In this document: positions 1 to 7,083 of the stretch, piece after piece
Position numbering within the stretch: position 1 is the first letter of the stretch
Layout of the letters: every line of letters starts with the position of its first letter
From: JAMCUI01 sp964520615
GTDB taxonomy: Bacteria; Patescibacteriota; Microgenomatia; 2-02-FULL-39-11
Assembly: GCA_964520615.1 (NCBI GenBank)
Contig: CAZFNL010000063.1
Location: 1-30,430 of the forward strand
Reading direction: 5' to 3'
DNA: 30,430 nt
Notes under the pieces: model-generated
Databases searched by the model: none
Seen by the model: only the letters and a program-made list of their open reading frames with translations
What the model was told of the DNA's origin: nothing
Made by a program: the position numbers and the translations under genes

Positions 1-1
1 C

Positions 2-78
2 TGGTCGGAGAGGCGGGACTTGAACCCGCGACCCCACGCACCCCATGCGTGTGCGCTAGCCAACTGCGCCACTCTCCG
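2..78 (-). tRNA. tRNA-Pro (anticodon GGG)
   Basis: Read on the minus strand this is a complete 77-nt cloverleaf. The 7-bp acceptor stem is CGGAGAG/CTCTCCG, with discriminator A and an encoded CCA. The D arm is GCGC/GCGC, the anticodon stem CACGC/GCGTG has loop ATGGGGT, and the T arm GCGGG/CCCGC has loop TTCAAGT. Loop position 34-36 reads GGG, which decodes CCC proline. The C1-G72 pair is the bacterial tRNA-Pro identity feature and supports the call. It is transcribed divergently from recA. Confidence 0.96.
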
Positions 79-148
79 AAATCTTTTTAGTCTTTTTTAT
101 CTTCTGATAATTTGTAACCAACAACTTACAATTTATCTTAATGATCTC

Positions 149-177
149 TTGTATTCTAGCATATGGTGTGGCAAAAT
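149..177 (+). promoter_or_regulatory. possible recA promoter
   Basis: TTGTAT (149-154), a 17-nt spacer, then CAAAAT (172-177). This would start transcription about 30 nt upstream of the recA ATG and leave room for the SD-like AGGAAA near 203. The match to consensus is weak. No clear LexA-type palindrome was seen. Confidence 0.3.
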
Positions 178-215
178 GGGAAGGAATTTTCTGCCAAAAG
201 AAAGGAAATTATATT

Positions 216-1250
216 ATGGCAATAAGCCCCAAATTACAAGCAGTCAGGTTAGCCATGGAACAGATAGAAAAGCAGTACGGCCGCGGCTCCATCATGAAGC
301 TTGGAGACCAGGCCAATAATAAATTAGGAATTGAGGTTATCCCTACTGGTTCACTTGCCCTTGATATAGCATTGGGGGTCGGTGGGGTACCCAAGGGAAG
401 GATTATTGAGATCTTTGGCCCTGAGGCTTCAGGCAAGACTACCGTTGCTCTTTCAGTCATTGCCGAGACGCAAAAAGCAGGAGGGGTGGCGGCATTTATA
501 GACGCTGAGCATGCGCTTGATCCAGTCTGGGCGGAAAAGCTGGGAGTCAAATTGGATGATCTTTTGGTTTCCCAACCGGATACCGGAGAGCAGGCGCTTG
601 AAATAGCCGAGACTTTGATCCGTTCTGGGGGAGTTGATGTGGTAGTTATAGACTCTGTGGCGGCACTTGTCCCCAGGGCTGAGATAGAGGGGGAAATGGG
701 TGATTCTATGGTAGGGATGCAGGCAAGGCTTATGTCACAGGCTCTGCGCAAACTTACAGGGGTTATTTCCAAATCAAAAACCACTGCCATATTTACCAAC
801 CAGCTGCGGCAGAAGATTGGGGTGATGTTTGGCAATCCCGAGACTACTCCTGGCGGGCTGGCGCTCAAATTTTATGCTTCCATCAGGATGGATACGAGAA
901 AAATTGAGACTTTGAAGGACGGAGATAAAGCAATAGGCAGCCGGCACCGGATAAGGATAGTAAAAAACAAGGTGGCGCCGCCTTTCAGGATTGCCGAGTT
1001 TGAGGTGACTGCAGACGGATTTTCCAAAGAGGGGGGAATTATCGATGTCGGTTTGGAGTTTGAGGTGCTTACCAAAAGCGGCGCTTTTATCAGATTTGGA
1101 GAGAAAATGCTTGGGCAAGGCAGGGAAGCAGCCAAGATATACCTCAAGGAAAACCCCAAAATGTCCAAAGAGATACTTGATGCCATCTGGAAAATGTATA
1201 AATCTACCGGTCAGATCAAAGAGAAGGTTGTAGGAAAAGAGGAAGAGTAA
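216..1250 (+). CDS. recA: RecA recombinase
   Basis: Homologous-recombination ATPase that forms the RecA filament on single-stranded DNA. The 344-aa protein begins MAISPKLQAV at ATG 216, preceded by AGGAAA. An in-frame ATG at 141 would add 25 non-conserved residues and is unlikely. Visible motifs are Walker A GPEASGKTT, the segment FIDAEHALDP, Walker B VVVIDSVAAL, and the L2 DNA-binding loop around NQLRQKIGVMFGNPETTPGG. The C-terminus ends KEKVVGKEEE, a short acidic tail. Length is normal for the family. recX follows after 17 bp, the common recA-recX arrangement, so the two are probably co-transcribed. Confidence 0.98.
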   Translation: MAISPKLQAVRLAMEQIEKQYGRGSIMKLGDQANNKLGIEVIPTGSLALDIALGVGGVPKGRIIEIFGPEASGKTTVALSVIAETQKAGGVAAFIDAEHALDPVWAEKLGVKLDDLLVSQPDTGEQALEIAETLIRSGGVDVVVIDSVAALVPRAEIEGEMGDSMVGMQARLMSQALRKLTGVISKSKTTAIFTNQLRQKIGVMFGNPETTPGGLALKFYASIRMDTRKIETLKDGDKAIGSRHRIRIVKNKVAPPFRIAEFEVTADGFSKEGGIIDVGLEFEVLTKSGAFIRFGEKMLGQGREAAKIYLKENPKMSKEILDAIWKMYKSTGQIKEKVVGKEEE

Positions 1251-1267
1251 TTTCCTAAAGAGGATTG

Positions 1268-1762
1268 ATGGATGACGATACATACCAAAAAGTCCGCGAT
1301 TATGTCCTGAAACTTCTGTCGCTCCGGCCACGGGGGACTTCTGAGATGAGCCAGAAGGTATCCTCCTATTGCCGCAAAAGGAAAATTCCTCCTGAGGCAG
1401 TCGCACGGCTCTTGCAAGATTTTACAAACAGCGGGTTTCTCAATGATGAGGAATTTGTCCGCTGGTGGATTTTGCAGCGTAGGGGTCAGTCCAAACCCAA
1501 AGGCACCAAATTTATCCTTCATGAGCTTCTTGGCAAAGGGATTTCCCGTGACATTTTGGAAAAAGTGTTTTATGAAGAGGATCATGGGATTGATACCGAT
1601 TTTGGTCGAGCCAGAGCACTGGCGGCCAAAAGGAAAAAAGTCATGGGGAAAATGCCGGCCAAGGAAATGCGCATAAAGTTGGGAAATTATTTGGGGAGAC
1701 GCGGTTTTGACTGGGAAATAGTAGATAAAGTACTGGATGAGGTGGTTACCAAAGGTCGTTGA
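1268..1762 (+). CDS. recX: Regulatory protein RecX
   Basis: RecX proteins are small helical-repeat modulators of RecA filament activity. This 164-aa protein shows repeated three-helix units, including a first repeat with the pattern SLRPRGTSEMSQK, a second with FLNDEEFVRWWILQR, and a C-terminal repeat with RRGFDWEIVDKVLDEV. The ATG at 1268 is chosen; a TTG directly before it (1265) is also in frame. An AAGAGG sequence lies 4-5 nt upstream, so the SD spacing is tight. Position directly behind recA supports the assignment. Sequence conservation in RecX is low, so the call rests on repeat pattern plus context. Confidence 0.9.
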   Translation: MDDDTYQKVRDYVLKLLSLRPRGTSEMSQKVSSYCRKRKIPPEAVARLLQDFTNSGFLNDEEFVRWWILQRRGQSKPKGTKFILHELLGKGISRDILEKVFYEEDHGIDTDFGRARALAAKRKKVMGKMPAKEMRIKLGNYLGRRGFDWEIVDKVLDEVVTKGR

Positions 1763-1894
1763 CTACAAGGTAAAAAAGGCTTAAAATAAGACATTCATGA
1801 GTAGTGATAAGGGGATAAAAAGACTTAAAATCATGACAGACAAAAGTTTTATAAAGTGTCATCAGATTTTTCAACAGCAACCCTACAAGAGGGA

Positions 1895-1919
1895 GCGGGT
1901 ATAATCCCGTGGTTTTTCT
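1895..1919 (+). terminator. weak candidate rho-independent terminator after recX
   Basis: A short hairpin GCGGG-TATAAT-CCCGT (five pairs, one wobble) is followed by a T-rich tract with one C. It lies 130 bp past recX. The loop spells TATAAT, so a -10 reading is possible, but no -35-like hexamer lies 16-18 nt upstream. The rest of the 1763-2025 gap is AT-rich with no gene seen. Confidence 0.35.
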
Positions 1920-1990
1920 TTTCCCCGAAATTCACTTCCCATTGATAAATTAAGAATCATTATCCGAGCCGTTTATAAAGGCCAAGGTGA

Positions 1991-2021
1991 GTCAGCTTTT
2001 TTAGGCTGGCTTGTAAGGAGG
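1991..2021 (+). promoter_or_regulatory. leader hairpin and strong RBS of rny
   Basis: GTCAGC (1991-1996) and GCTGGC (2005-2010) can pair around an eight-base T-rich loop. The hairpin ends four bases before the SD AAGGAGG (2015-2021), itself 4 nt from the ATG at 2026. An in-frame TAA at 2014-2016 rules out a longer N-terminus for RNase Y. Confidence 0.45.
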
Positions 2022-2025
2022 ATTT

Positions 2026-3615
2026 ATGTTACCCATATTAAAGACAATTTTATCTAGACTAGAGAAGATAGAAAAACAATTGGAGGAGAAAGAAGCCGCC
2101 CAAAGCCGGGAAGCTACAAATGTGTTTACCAATCCCGGTGGAACTGATAAAAAGAAAACTTTTTTTCCACAACAACAGGTTCCTGCGACAGCACCCGGTG
2201 CCGCTTCCCGTATTTCCATATCCGAACTGCAGCAAGAGGCGAAGGCTCTTATTCTGGAGGCAAAAGACGAGGCATTCAGGATAAAGAAGAATGCCGAGGA
2301 TGAGGCAAGCAAAGTACGTCAGGAAGCCCTGGTTATCGAACAGCGGTTGGTTGCCAAAGAAGAAGCTATTGACCAAAGGGTTGCCCAGCTTGAAAGGAAA
2401 GAGAAAGATCTGGTGCAAAATGAGCAGTCGATAAATAAAAGGCTTGCTGAAGTGGATAAGTTGCGGCTTGATCTTATTGCCAAGCTTGAAAAAGCCGCGC
2501 ATCTGACACGGGATGAAGCAAAAAGTCTCATTTTGACATCTGTTGAGGAAAGATTGAAAGAAGATATTGCCAAAAGGATAAGGGAGGCTGAGACTTTGGC
2601 CAAACAGGAGTCGGAGCAGAAAGCTCGGGAGATTCTCATTGACGCTATGCGTCACGGGGCTACTGATTATGTGTCAGAGTTTACCGTCTCTACTATAAAG
2701 ATTCCGGATGAGGATTTCAAAGGTAGGATTATAGGGAAAGAGGGTAGGAATGTCCGCGCTTTTGAGATGGCCACTGGAGTGGATGTCGACCTGGATGAAG
2801 AGGGAGTTATCAGGCTTTCCTCTTTTGATCCGGTCAGGCGCGAGGTAGCGCGCGTGACTCTTGAGAAGCTTATTCGTGACGGGCGTGTACAGCCGGTCCG
2901 TATAGAAGAGCTGGTTAAACAGACGGAGAAAGAAGTGGAAAAGATCATGTTTGCCGAAGGGGAGAAACTCTGCCGGGCAGTAGGGGTCTATAATATGCCG
3001 GCAGACAAAATTGCCCTTTTGGGAAGGTTCAAATACAGGTTTTCATACGGCCAAAACATGATAGCCCACACTCTTGAGGAGACAAAGATAGGTATAGCTC
3101 TTGCCCATGAGTTGGGGGCAGATGTGAATATCGTCAGGCTTGGATGTCTTTTGCATGACATAGGTAAGGTGATTACTGATAAGGAAGGTTCGCACGTCCA
3201 GTTGGGTGTGGATCTTTTGCGCAAAAACGGCATGCCTCAGGCAGTCATTGATTGTGTAGCCGCCCATCACGAGGATATACCTTTCCCATCAATGGAAGCG
3301 GTTATTGTCTACGTGGCTGATGCCATATCTGGCTCCAGGCCTGGAGCCCGTTATGAGGATATAGAGGAATATGTCAAAAGGCTCAAGACTTTGGAGGATA
3401 CTGCTGTCTCATTTCCTGGAATTGAAAAGGCATATGCTCTCCAGGCAGGACGTGAACTGCGTGTTATTGTCGATCCGGGGAAGCTTGATGATGCGGCAGT
3501 GACCGTGACTTCAAAAAAAATTGCCGAGGAGATAGAGAAAAAATTCCCGACTTACCCTGGACAAATTAAGATTACGGTAATTCGCGAATTGAGAGTTATT
3601 GAAACGGTACATTAA
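2026..3615 (+). CDS. rny: Ribonuclease Y lacking the N-terminal membrane anchor
   Basis: RNase Y is an endoribonuclease that initiates mRNA decay. In this 529-aa protein, residues about 65-215 form a charged coiled coil, a KH domain follows with GRIIGKEGRNVRAFE near residue 237, and an HD domain has the metal-binding pair in CLLHDIGKV near residue 379. A conserved C-terminal region ends in ITVIRELRVIETVH. Family members normally open with a transmembrane helix. This one opens with the amphipathic MLPILKTILSRLEKIEKQLE and a Pro/Ala-rich linker, and an in-frame stop lies 10 nt upstream of ATG, so the anchor is really absent. It is therefore predicted to be cytosolic or attached through a partner. 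Confidence 0.95.
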   Translation: MLPILKTILSRLEKIEKQLEEKEAAQSREATNVFTNPGGTDKKKTFFPQQQVPATAPGAASRISISELQQEAKALILEAKDEAFRIKKNAEDEASKVRQEALVIEQRLVAKEEAIDQRVAQLERKEKDLVQNEQSINKRLAEVDKLRLDLIAKLEKAAHLTRDEAKSLILTSVEERLKEDIAKRIREAETLAKQESEQKAREILIDAMRHGATDYVSEFTVSTIKIPDEDFKGRIIGKEGRNVRAFEMATGVDVDLDEEGVIRLSSFDPVRREVARVTLEKLIRDGRVQPVRIEELVKQTEKEVEKIMFAEGEKLCRAVGVYNMPADKIALLGRFKYRFSYGQNMIAHTLEETKIGIALAHELGADVNIVRLGCLLHDIGKVITDKEGSHVQLGVDLLRKNGMPQAVIDCVAAHHEDIPFPSMEAVIVYVADAISGSRPGARYEDIEEYVKRLKTLEDTAVSFPGIEKAYALQAGRELRVIVDPGKLDDAAVTVTSKKIAEEIEKKFPTYPGQIKITVIRELRVIETVH

Positions 3616-3619
3616 TTTA

Positions 3620-3747
3620 CCCCAGCACCAGAATGCCCCGGGAGTCAACCCGTGGGATGAATGGTTTTCTAGCGGGCATTCGGTGCGGGGTTTCGCGCTC
3701 CGAATGACCGATCGGGCTGATGCACCGAGCGTAAGCTCGGGGAGCGC
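3620..3747. repeat. two-armed structured element (REP-like repeat or ncRNA candidate)
   Basis: This lies in the 435-bp gap between rny and hup. Arm 1 has a 17-bp broken stem: CCCC, GCACC and GAATGCCC (3620-3638) pair with GGGCATTC, GGTGC and GGGG (3674-3690), with single-A bulges. It encloses a small hairpin CGGG-AGTCAA-CCCG (3639-3652). Arm 2 has GCGCTCC (3695-3701) pairing with GGAGCGC (3741-3747), stacked directly on CCGAGC-GTAA-GCTCGG (3725-3740). The segment is more GC-rich than its surroundings. It resembles interspersed palindromic repeats, and arm 1 also recalls IS200/IS605 right-end hairpins, but no tnpA or tnpB is nearby. The remainder of the gap is AT-rich and holds the hup promoter. 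Confidence 0.6.
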
Positions 3748-3932
3748 TTCACTTGTCATCTATTCTCAAAAAGCTCACCGCGAAAATTTTCACATGCTTG
3801 CTTTTTGAATCCCGCACATTGTCTTTTTAAGATTCCGCATAATTTTTTCTTGTCTTGTTCGTTCGTATGATTTCCCTGACTCAGTTTGTATTATTATGAC
3901 AACCTTTTTATTATTTAATTTTTGATTGGGGC

Positions 3933-3961
3933 TTGACAACAATAAAAAAATTTACTACATT
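3933..3961 (+). promoter_or_regulatory. hup promoter
   Basis: A perfect -35 TTGACA (3933-3938), 17-nt spacer and -10 TACATT (3956-3961). Predicted transcription start is near 3968, giving an untranslated leader of about 80 nt before the HU start codon. Confidence 0.75.
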
Positions 3962-4004
3962 GAACTTTGGAAAGTCAGAACAACCTGCAAAAAATTCTGC
4001 CCGT

Positions 4005-4039
4005 CCCGATACCCTATCGGGATTAAAAAAAGGAGGTGA
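4005..4039 (+). promoter_or_regulatory. hup leader hairpin and RBS
   Basis: CCCGATA-CCC-TATCGGG (4005-4021) is a perfect 7-bp hairpin. It is followed by an A-rich spacer and a very strong SD, AGGAGGTGA (4031-4039). The SD is 11 nt from ATG 4051, longer than usual. The hairpin could stabilise the leader or modulate ribosome access; it lacks a T tract and is not a terminator. Confidence 0.55.
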
Positions 4040-4050
4040 ACAAATAATAT

Positions 4051-4323
4051 ATGACAAAAGCTGATTTAGTAGCTTACGTCGCAAAGAAAGCCAACCTTAC
4101 CGCCAAGGCAGCCAAGGATGCAGTCAATGCGGTTTTTGGTGCAGTCTCAGACACACTTAAAAAAGGTGACAAAGTTGTCGTTACAGGTTTTGGTACCTTT
4201 ATGGTCAGGTCAAGAGCAGCAAGAAAAGGCAGAAACCCGCAGACAGGTGCACCTATCAATATTCCAGCCAGGAAAACACCGGGATTCACCGCTGGAAAAG
4301 CGCTCAAAAAGGTCATCAGATAA
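4051..4323 (+). CDS. hup: DNA-binding protein HU
   Basis: HU-family nucleoid protein that binds and bends DNA as a dimer. The 90-aa length is typical. Starting MTKADLVAYVAKKANLTAKA, it shows the two N-terminal helices, the beta saddle with VVVTGFGTF, the flexible arm RNPQTGAPINIPARKTPGF, and the C-terminal helix AGKALKKVIR. It stands alone with its own promoter, leader hairpin and terminator, as expected for an abundant protein. The gene cannot be separated from IHF-type paralogues on sequence alone, but the arm motif and lone context favour HU. Confidence 0.96.
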   Translation: MTKADLVAYVAKKANLTAKAAKDAVNAVFGAVSDTLKKGDKVVVTGFGTFMVRSRAARKGRNPQTGAPINIPARKTPGFTAGKALKKVIR

Positions 4324-4345
4324 ATTTGTAAACGTTTATAAAATA

Positions 4346-4389
4346 TAGAAGAACTCTCCCCAAAAAGGAGGGAGTTCTTCTATTTTTTT
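4346..4389 (+). terminator. rho-independent terminator of hup
   Basis: A long stem TAGAAGAACTC.../...GAGTTCTTCTA, with a partly paired C-rich/G-rich extension and an A-rich loop, is followed by seven T (4383-4389). It lies 22 bp past the hup stop codon and is the clearest intrinsic terminator in the window. Confidence 0.9.
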
Positions 4390-4431
4390 ATACCGAGAAT
4401 AGGTCCTGATACGGAAAAAGCTTATTTTTTG

Positions 4432-4440
4432 TGGTACTAT
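4432..4440 (+). promoter_or_regulatory. extended -10 promoter for the ABC-2 operon
   Basis: TGG followed by TACTAT (4435-4440) forms an extended -10 element. Seven nucleotides separate it from an ATG at 4448, so transcription would start on or next to that codon. No -35 match is visible. Confidence 0.45.
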
Positions 4441-4447
4441 TATCCAC

Positions 4448-4492
4448 ATGAATACCCTCTTCAGCAGTGAAAATTCGGAATTAAATTTATGA
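4448..4492 (+). CDS. possible 14-codon leader ORF coupled to the ABC ATPase
   Basis: The reading frame encodes MNTLFSSENSELNL. Its TGA stop (4490-4492) overlaps the ATG of the downstream ATPase (4489), giving an ATGA junction. The ATPase has no SD of its own, and the uORF start sits at the predicted 5' end of the transcript. I infer that ribosomes load on the leaderless uORF and re-initiate at the ATPase. No homology is claimed; such a short frame could occur by chance. Confidence 0.4.
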   Translation: MNTLFSSENSELNL

Positions 4493-5469
4493 GAATTATT
4501 ACCGTCCAAAAATTGAAAAAACATTTCAAAGTCTACAAGAGGGGAGCAGGACTTCGCGCCACGCTCAGGTCTTTTCTTTCTCGTCCCGAAGAGACGGTAA
4601 AGGCGGTAGACGGCATATCCTTTGAGATAGAAAAAGGAGAACTTCTGGGATTTATAGGTCCCAACGGTGCGGGAAAAACTACTACTCTTAAATGCCTCTC
4701 CGGACTTTTATATCCTACATCAGGACATGTGAAGGTTTTGGGATTTACTCCTTTTGACAGAAAACCAGAATACCTGAAAAAGATAAGCCTTGTAATGGGG
4801 CAGAAGAACCAATTGTGGTGGGATCTGCCGGCAATTGACACTTTCAGGTTGAATAAGGAAATATATGATATAGAGGACAGTGATTATGAGAGAAACCTGG
4901 AGGAGTTATCCCAGCTTCTTGAGGTTTCGCATCTAGTTAGTATTCCCGTTCGCAAGCTGTCTTTGGGGCAGAGGATGAAGATGGAGCTTATCGCCGCCCT
5001 CATTCACCGTCCTGAGGTGCTTTTCCTGGATGAGCCCACTATTGGTCTTGATGTAGTGATGCAGAAAAACATGAGGGATTTTATCGCCCAGTATAACAGG
5101 CGCTACCAGTCAACAATTCTTCTTACCAGCCATTACATGTCAGACGTAAAGGAATTGTGTAAAAGGGTGATAATTATCGATAACGGTAAAATTATTTATG
5201 ACGGTCAGCTTGACAGATTGGGCAGAAAATATGCCGATTATAAGACAGTCACCGTAATATTTGAAAAACCCGTTGATGGGAAAAAATTCCCAGAGATGGG
5301 GGAAGTGATTTCCTTTAAGTTCCCCAAACTGGTATTAAGTGTCCCGAGGAAAATGTCCAAGCATATAGCAGCCAAAATACTGGAAAATTATCCGGTAGAA
5401 GATTTCAATATTGAAGATCCTGAAATTGAGGATATAGTAAGGAGAGTTTTTAGCGAGGAAAAGGCATGA
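4489..5469 (+). CDS. ABC-2 exporter ATP-binding protein (COG4586-like)
   Basis: Cytoplasmic ATPase that would power the two membrane proteins encoded next. The 326-aa protein contains Walker A GPNGAGKTT near residue 58, a Q-loop region with VMGQKNQLWWDLP, the signature LSLGQRMKMELIAAL, Walker B VLFLDEPTIGLD and the H-loop TSHYMSDV. About 90 residues after the nucleotide-binding domain form a C-terminal regulatory extension. The GQKNQLWWDLP segment and the order ATPase-permease-permease match the COG4586/COG4587/COG3694 exporter sets. The substrate is unknown. The stop overlaps the next start (ATGA), so translation is coupled. Confidence 0.92.
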   Translation: MRIITVQKLKKHFKVYKRGAGLRATLRSFLSRPEETVKAVDGISFEIEKGELLGFIGPNGAGKTTTLKCLSGLLYPTSGHVKVLGFTPFDRKPEYLKKISLVMGQKNQLWWDLPAIDTFRLNKEIYDIEDSDYERNLEELSQLLEVSHLVSIPVRKLSLGQRMKMELIAALIHRPEVLFLDEPTIGLDVVMQKNMRDFIAQYNRRYQSTILLTSHYMSDVKELCKRVIIIDNGKIIYDGQLDRLGRKYADYKTVTVIFEKPVDGKKFPEMGEVISFKFPKLVLSVPRKMSKHIAAKILENYPVEDFNIEDPEIEDIVRRVFSEEKA

Positions 5470-6266
5470 ATCTCAAAAAATATTGGCTGGTTGCCGGCAA
5501 TTCATTGCAGGAATATTTTGTCTACAGGCTGAATTTTATCCTTTGGCGGGTGAGGGTTGTAGTCTCGATGCTTATCACTTATTTCTTGTGGTTTGCGGTG
5601 TTTAGTTCCTCAAAGCAGGTATTTGGATATAGCGAGAACCAGATGTTGACATACGTCCTTTTATTGTCTTTTATGAATAGTCTTGTACTTTCTACACAGA
5701 CTTTCAGAATCGCTGAGGAAATAAACATGGGAACGCTCAGTATGTATCTTATAAGACCGGTTAATTATTTTTTCTATAATCTTGCCCGCGACTTATCAGA
5801 CAAAGCCCTGAACGTCATCTTTTCAGTATTAGAATTTATAATTCTTATACTTGTTCTGAAGCCTGCAATTATCATACAGAGCCAGCTTTCCTTCATATTT
5901 TTATTTTTAGGCGCGACAACTTTAGGTGCCATACTTTATTTTGAGATAGGTATAATATTGTCTTCAATTGCATTCTGGTCATATGAGACTTGGGCGCCCA
6001 GGTTCATATTTTTTATTCTTGTCAGTTTTTTAGCCGGCAATTATTTCCCGCTTGATATTTTGCCTGGTCCACTATTTCATGCGTTTTCGTATCTGCCTTT
6101 CAGCTACCTCATATTTTTTCCTCTAAAGCTTTATCTTGGGGAGGCATCAAGCGGTTTTATACTGCAAGGTTTTACCGTGGTGACTTTATGGATTGTCGGT
6201 TTATATTTTTTTATAAATTTCCTCTGGGCAAAAGGTTTGAGAGCGTATACATCAGAGGGTCAGTAG
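5466..6266 (+). CDS. ABC-2 exporter permease (COG4587-like)
   Basis: Integral membrane subunit of the exporter. The 266-aa protein has about six hydrophobic segments, for example around LITYFLWFAVFSS, VLLLSFMNSLVLS, FIILILVLKPAIII, FIFLFLGATTLGAI and FILVSFLAGNYFP. The motif EEINMGTLSMYLIRPVNYFFYN, between the second and third segments, is characteristic of this permease family. It overlaps the ATPase stop by four bases and is separated from the second permease by 3 bp, so the three genes form one operon. The two permeases probably form a heterodimer. Confidence 0.88.
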   Translation: MNLKKYWLVAGNSLQEYFVYRLNFILWRVRVVVSMLITYFLWFAVFSSSKQVFGYSENQMLTYVLLLSFMNSLVLSTQTFRIAEEINMGTLSMYLIRPVNYFFYNLARDLSDKALNVIFSVLEFIILILVLKPAIIIQSQLSFIFLFLGATTLGAILYFEIGIILSSIAFWSYETWAPRFIFFILVSFLAGNYFPLDILPGPLFHAFSYLPFSYLIFFPLKLYLGEASSGFILQGFTVVTLWIVGLYFFINFLWAKGLRAYTSEGQ

Positions 6267-6269
6267 TAA

Positions 6270-7052
6270 ATGAAAAAATATTTCAGGTTGTGGTTAGTTC
6301 TTAGCGCCCGTTCTTTTGAGACTTTTTTTGTCTCAAGGATTGGCGCTGCACTTTTTCTCACCGGAAAAATTTTGAGGTTTATATTCTATCTGGGTTTTCT
6401 TGTGCTTCTGGTGTCAAAGACCAAGCTTCTGGCGGGATACAATCTTTGGCAGGTGGTACTTTTTTATCTGACATTCAATTTTATTGACTCAGTGACCCAG
6501 ATGTTTTTTAGAGATGTGTACCGTTTCAGGCAGCAGATCATTACCGGCAATTTTGATCTTCTTCTAGTGAAGCCTGTCAATAGCCTTTTCAGGGTGCTTT
6601 TCGGCGGAACTGATTTTCTGGATTTTATCACGTTATTTCCTTTTGTCATTTTCCTTGTTTATGCCATCGCCCACCTGTCACATGTGACTCCTTTTGGAAT
6701 TGTTGCCTATATCATTCTATTGGCAAATGCTTTTGTTATTGCATTATCGTTCCATATTATGGTGATGGGACTAGCCATACTTACTCAGGAGATAGATCAT
6801 GCCATTATGATTTACCGAGACTTTACCGGTATGGGAAAGTTGCCGGTTGATATTTATCGGGAACCATTGAGATCTGCGGTCACATTTATAATACCGGTTG
6901 GCGTCATGATGACTTTTCCGGTAAAATCACTAGTTGGGCTTTTGAGCTTATGGGGGATTATGGCGGCCATTTTGATAGGGTTAATATTCTTTTTGGGTAG
7001 CGTGGTTTTTTGGCGGTATGCTCTTAGCCAATACACTTCGGCATCAAGTTGA
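6270..7052 (+). CDS. ABC-2 exporter permease (COG3694-like)
   Basis: Second membrane subunit of the exporter, 260 aa with about six hydrophobic segments. The stretch YRFRQQIITGNFDLLLVKPVN parallels the equivalent region of the preceding permease (NMGTLSMYLIRPVN), showing that the two are distant paralogues. It starts 3 bp after the previous stop. The operon may end here; the 31-bp gap to coaBC is AT-rich and contains a 13-mer also found upstream of rny. Confidence 0.88.
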   Translation: MKKYFRLWLVLSARSFETFFVSRIGAALFLTGKILRFIFYLGFLVLLVSKTKLLAGYNLWQVVLFYLTFNFIDSVTQMFFRDVYRFRQQIITGNFDLLLVKPVNSLFRVLFGGTDFLDFITLFPFVIFLVYAIAHLSHVTPFGIVAYIILLANAFVIALSFHIMVMGLAILTQEIDHAIMIYRDFTGMGKLPVDIYREPLRSAVTFIIPVGVMMTFPVKSLVGLLSLWGIMAAILIGLIFFLGSVVFWRYALSQYTSASS

Positions 7053-7083
7053 TTTATGAATAATGAATTAAGAATCATGAATT

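Noticed and set aside
209..1406. Long minus-strand frames opposite recA and recX
   Set aside because: Shadows of the coding strand; no motifs, and both plus-strand genes are certain.
1900..1905. TATAAT as a -10 box for rny
   Set aside because: It is the loop of a small hairpin followed by a T-rich run, and no -35-like hexamer lies 16-18 nt upstream; a weak terminator is more likely.
3599..3808. A 69-codon plus-strand frame starting inside the end of rny
   Set aside because: It overlaps rny and reads through the strongly folded repeat-like element; its composition reflects the palindromes rather than a protein.
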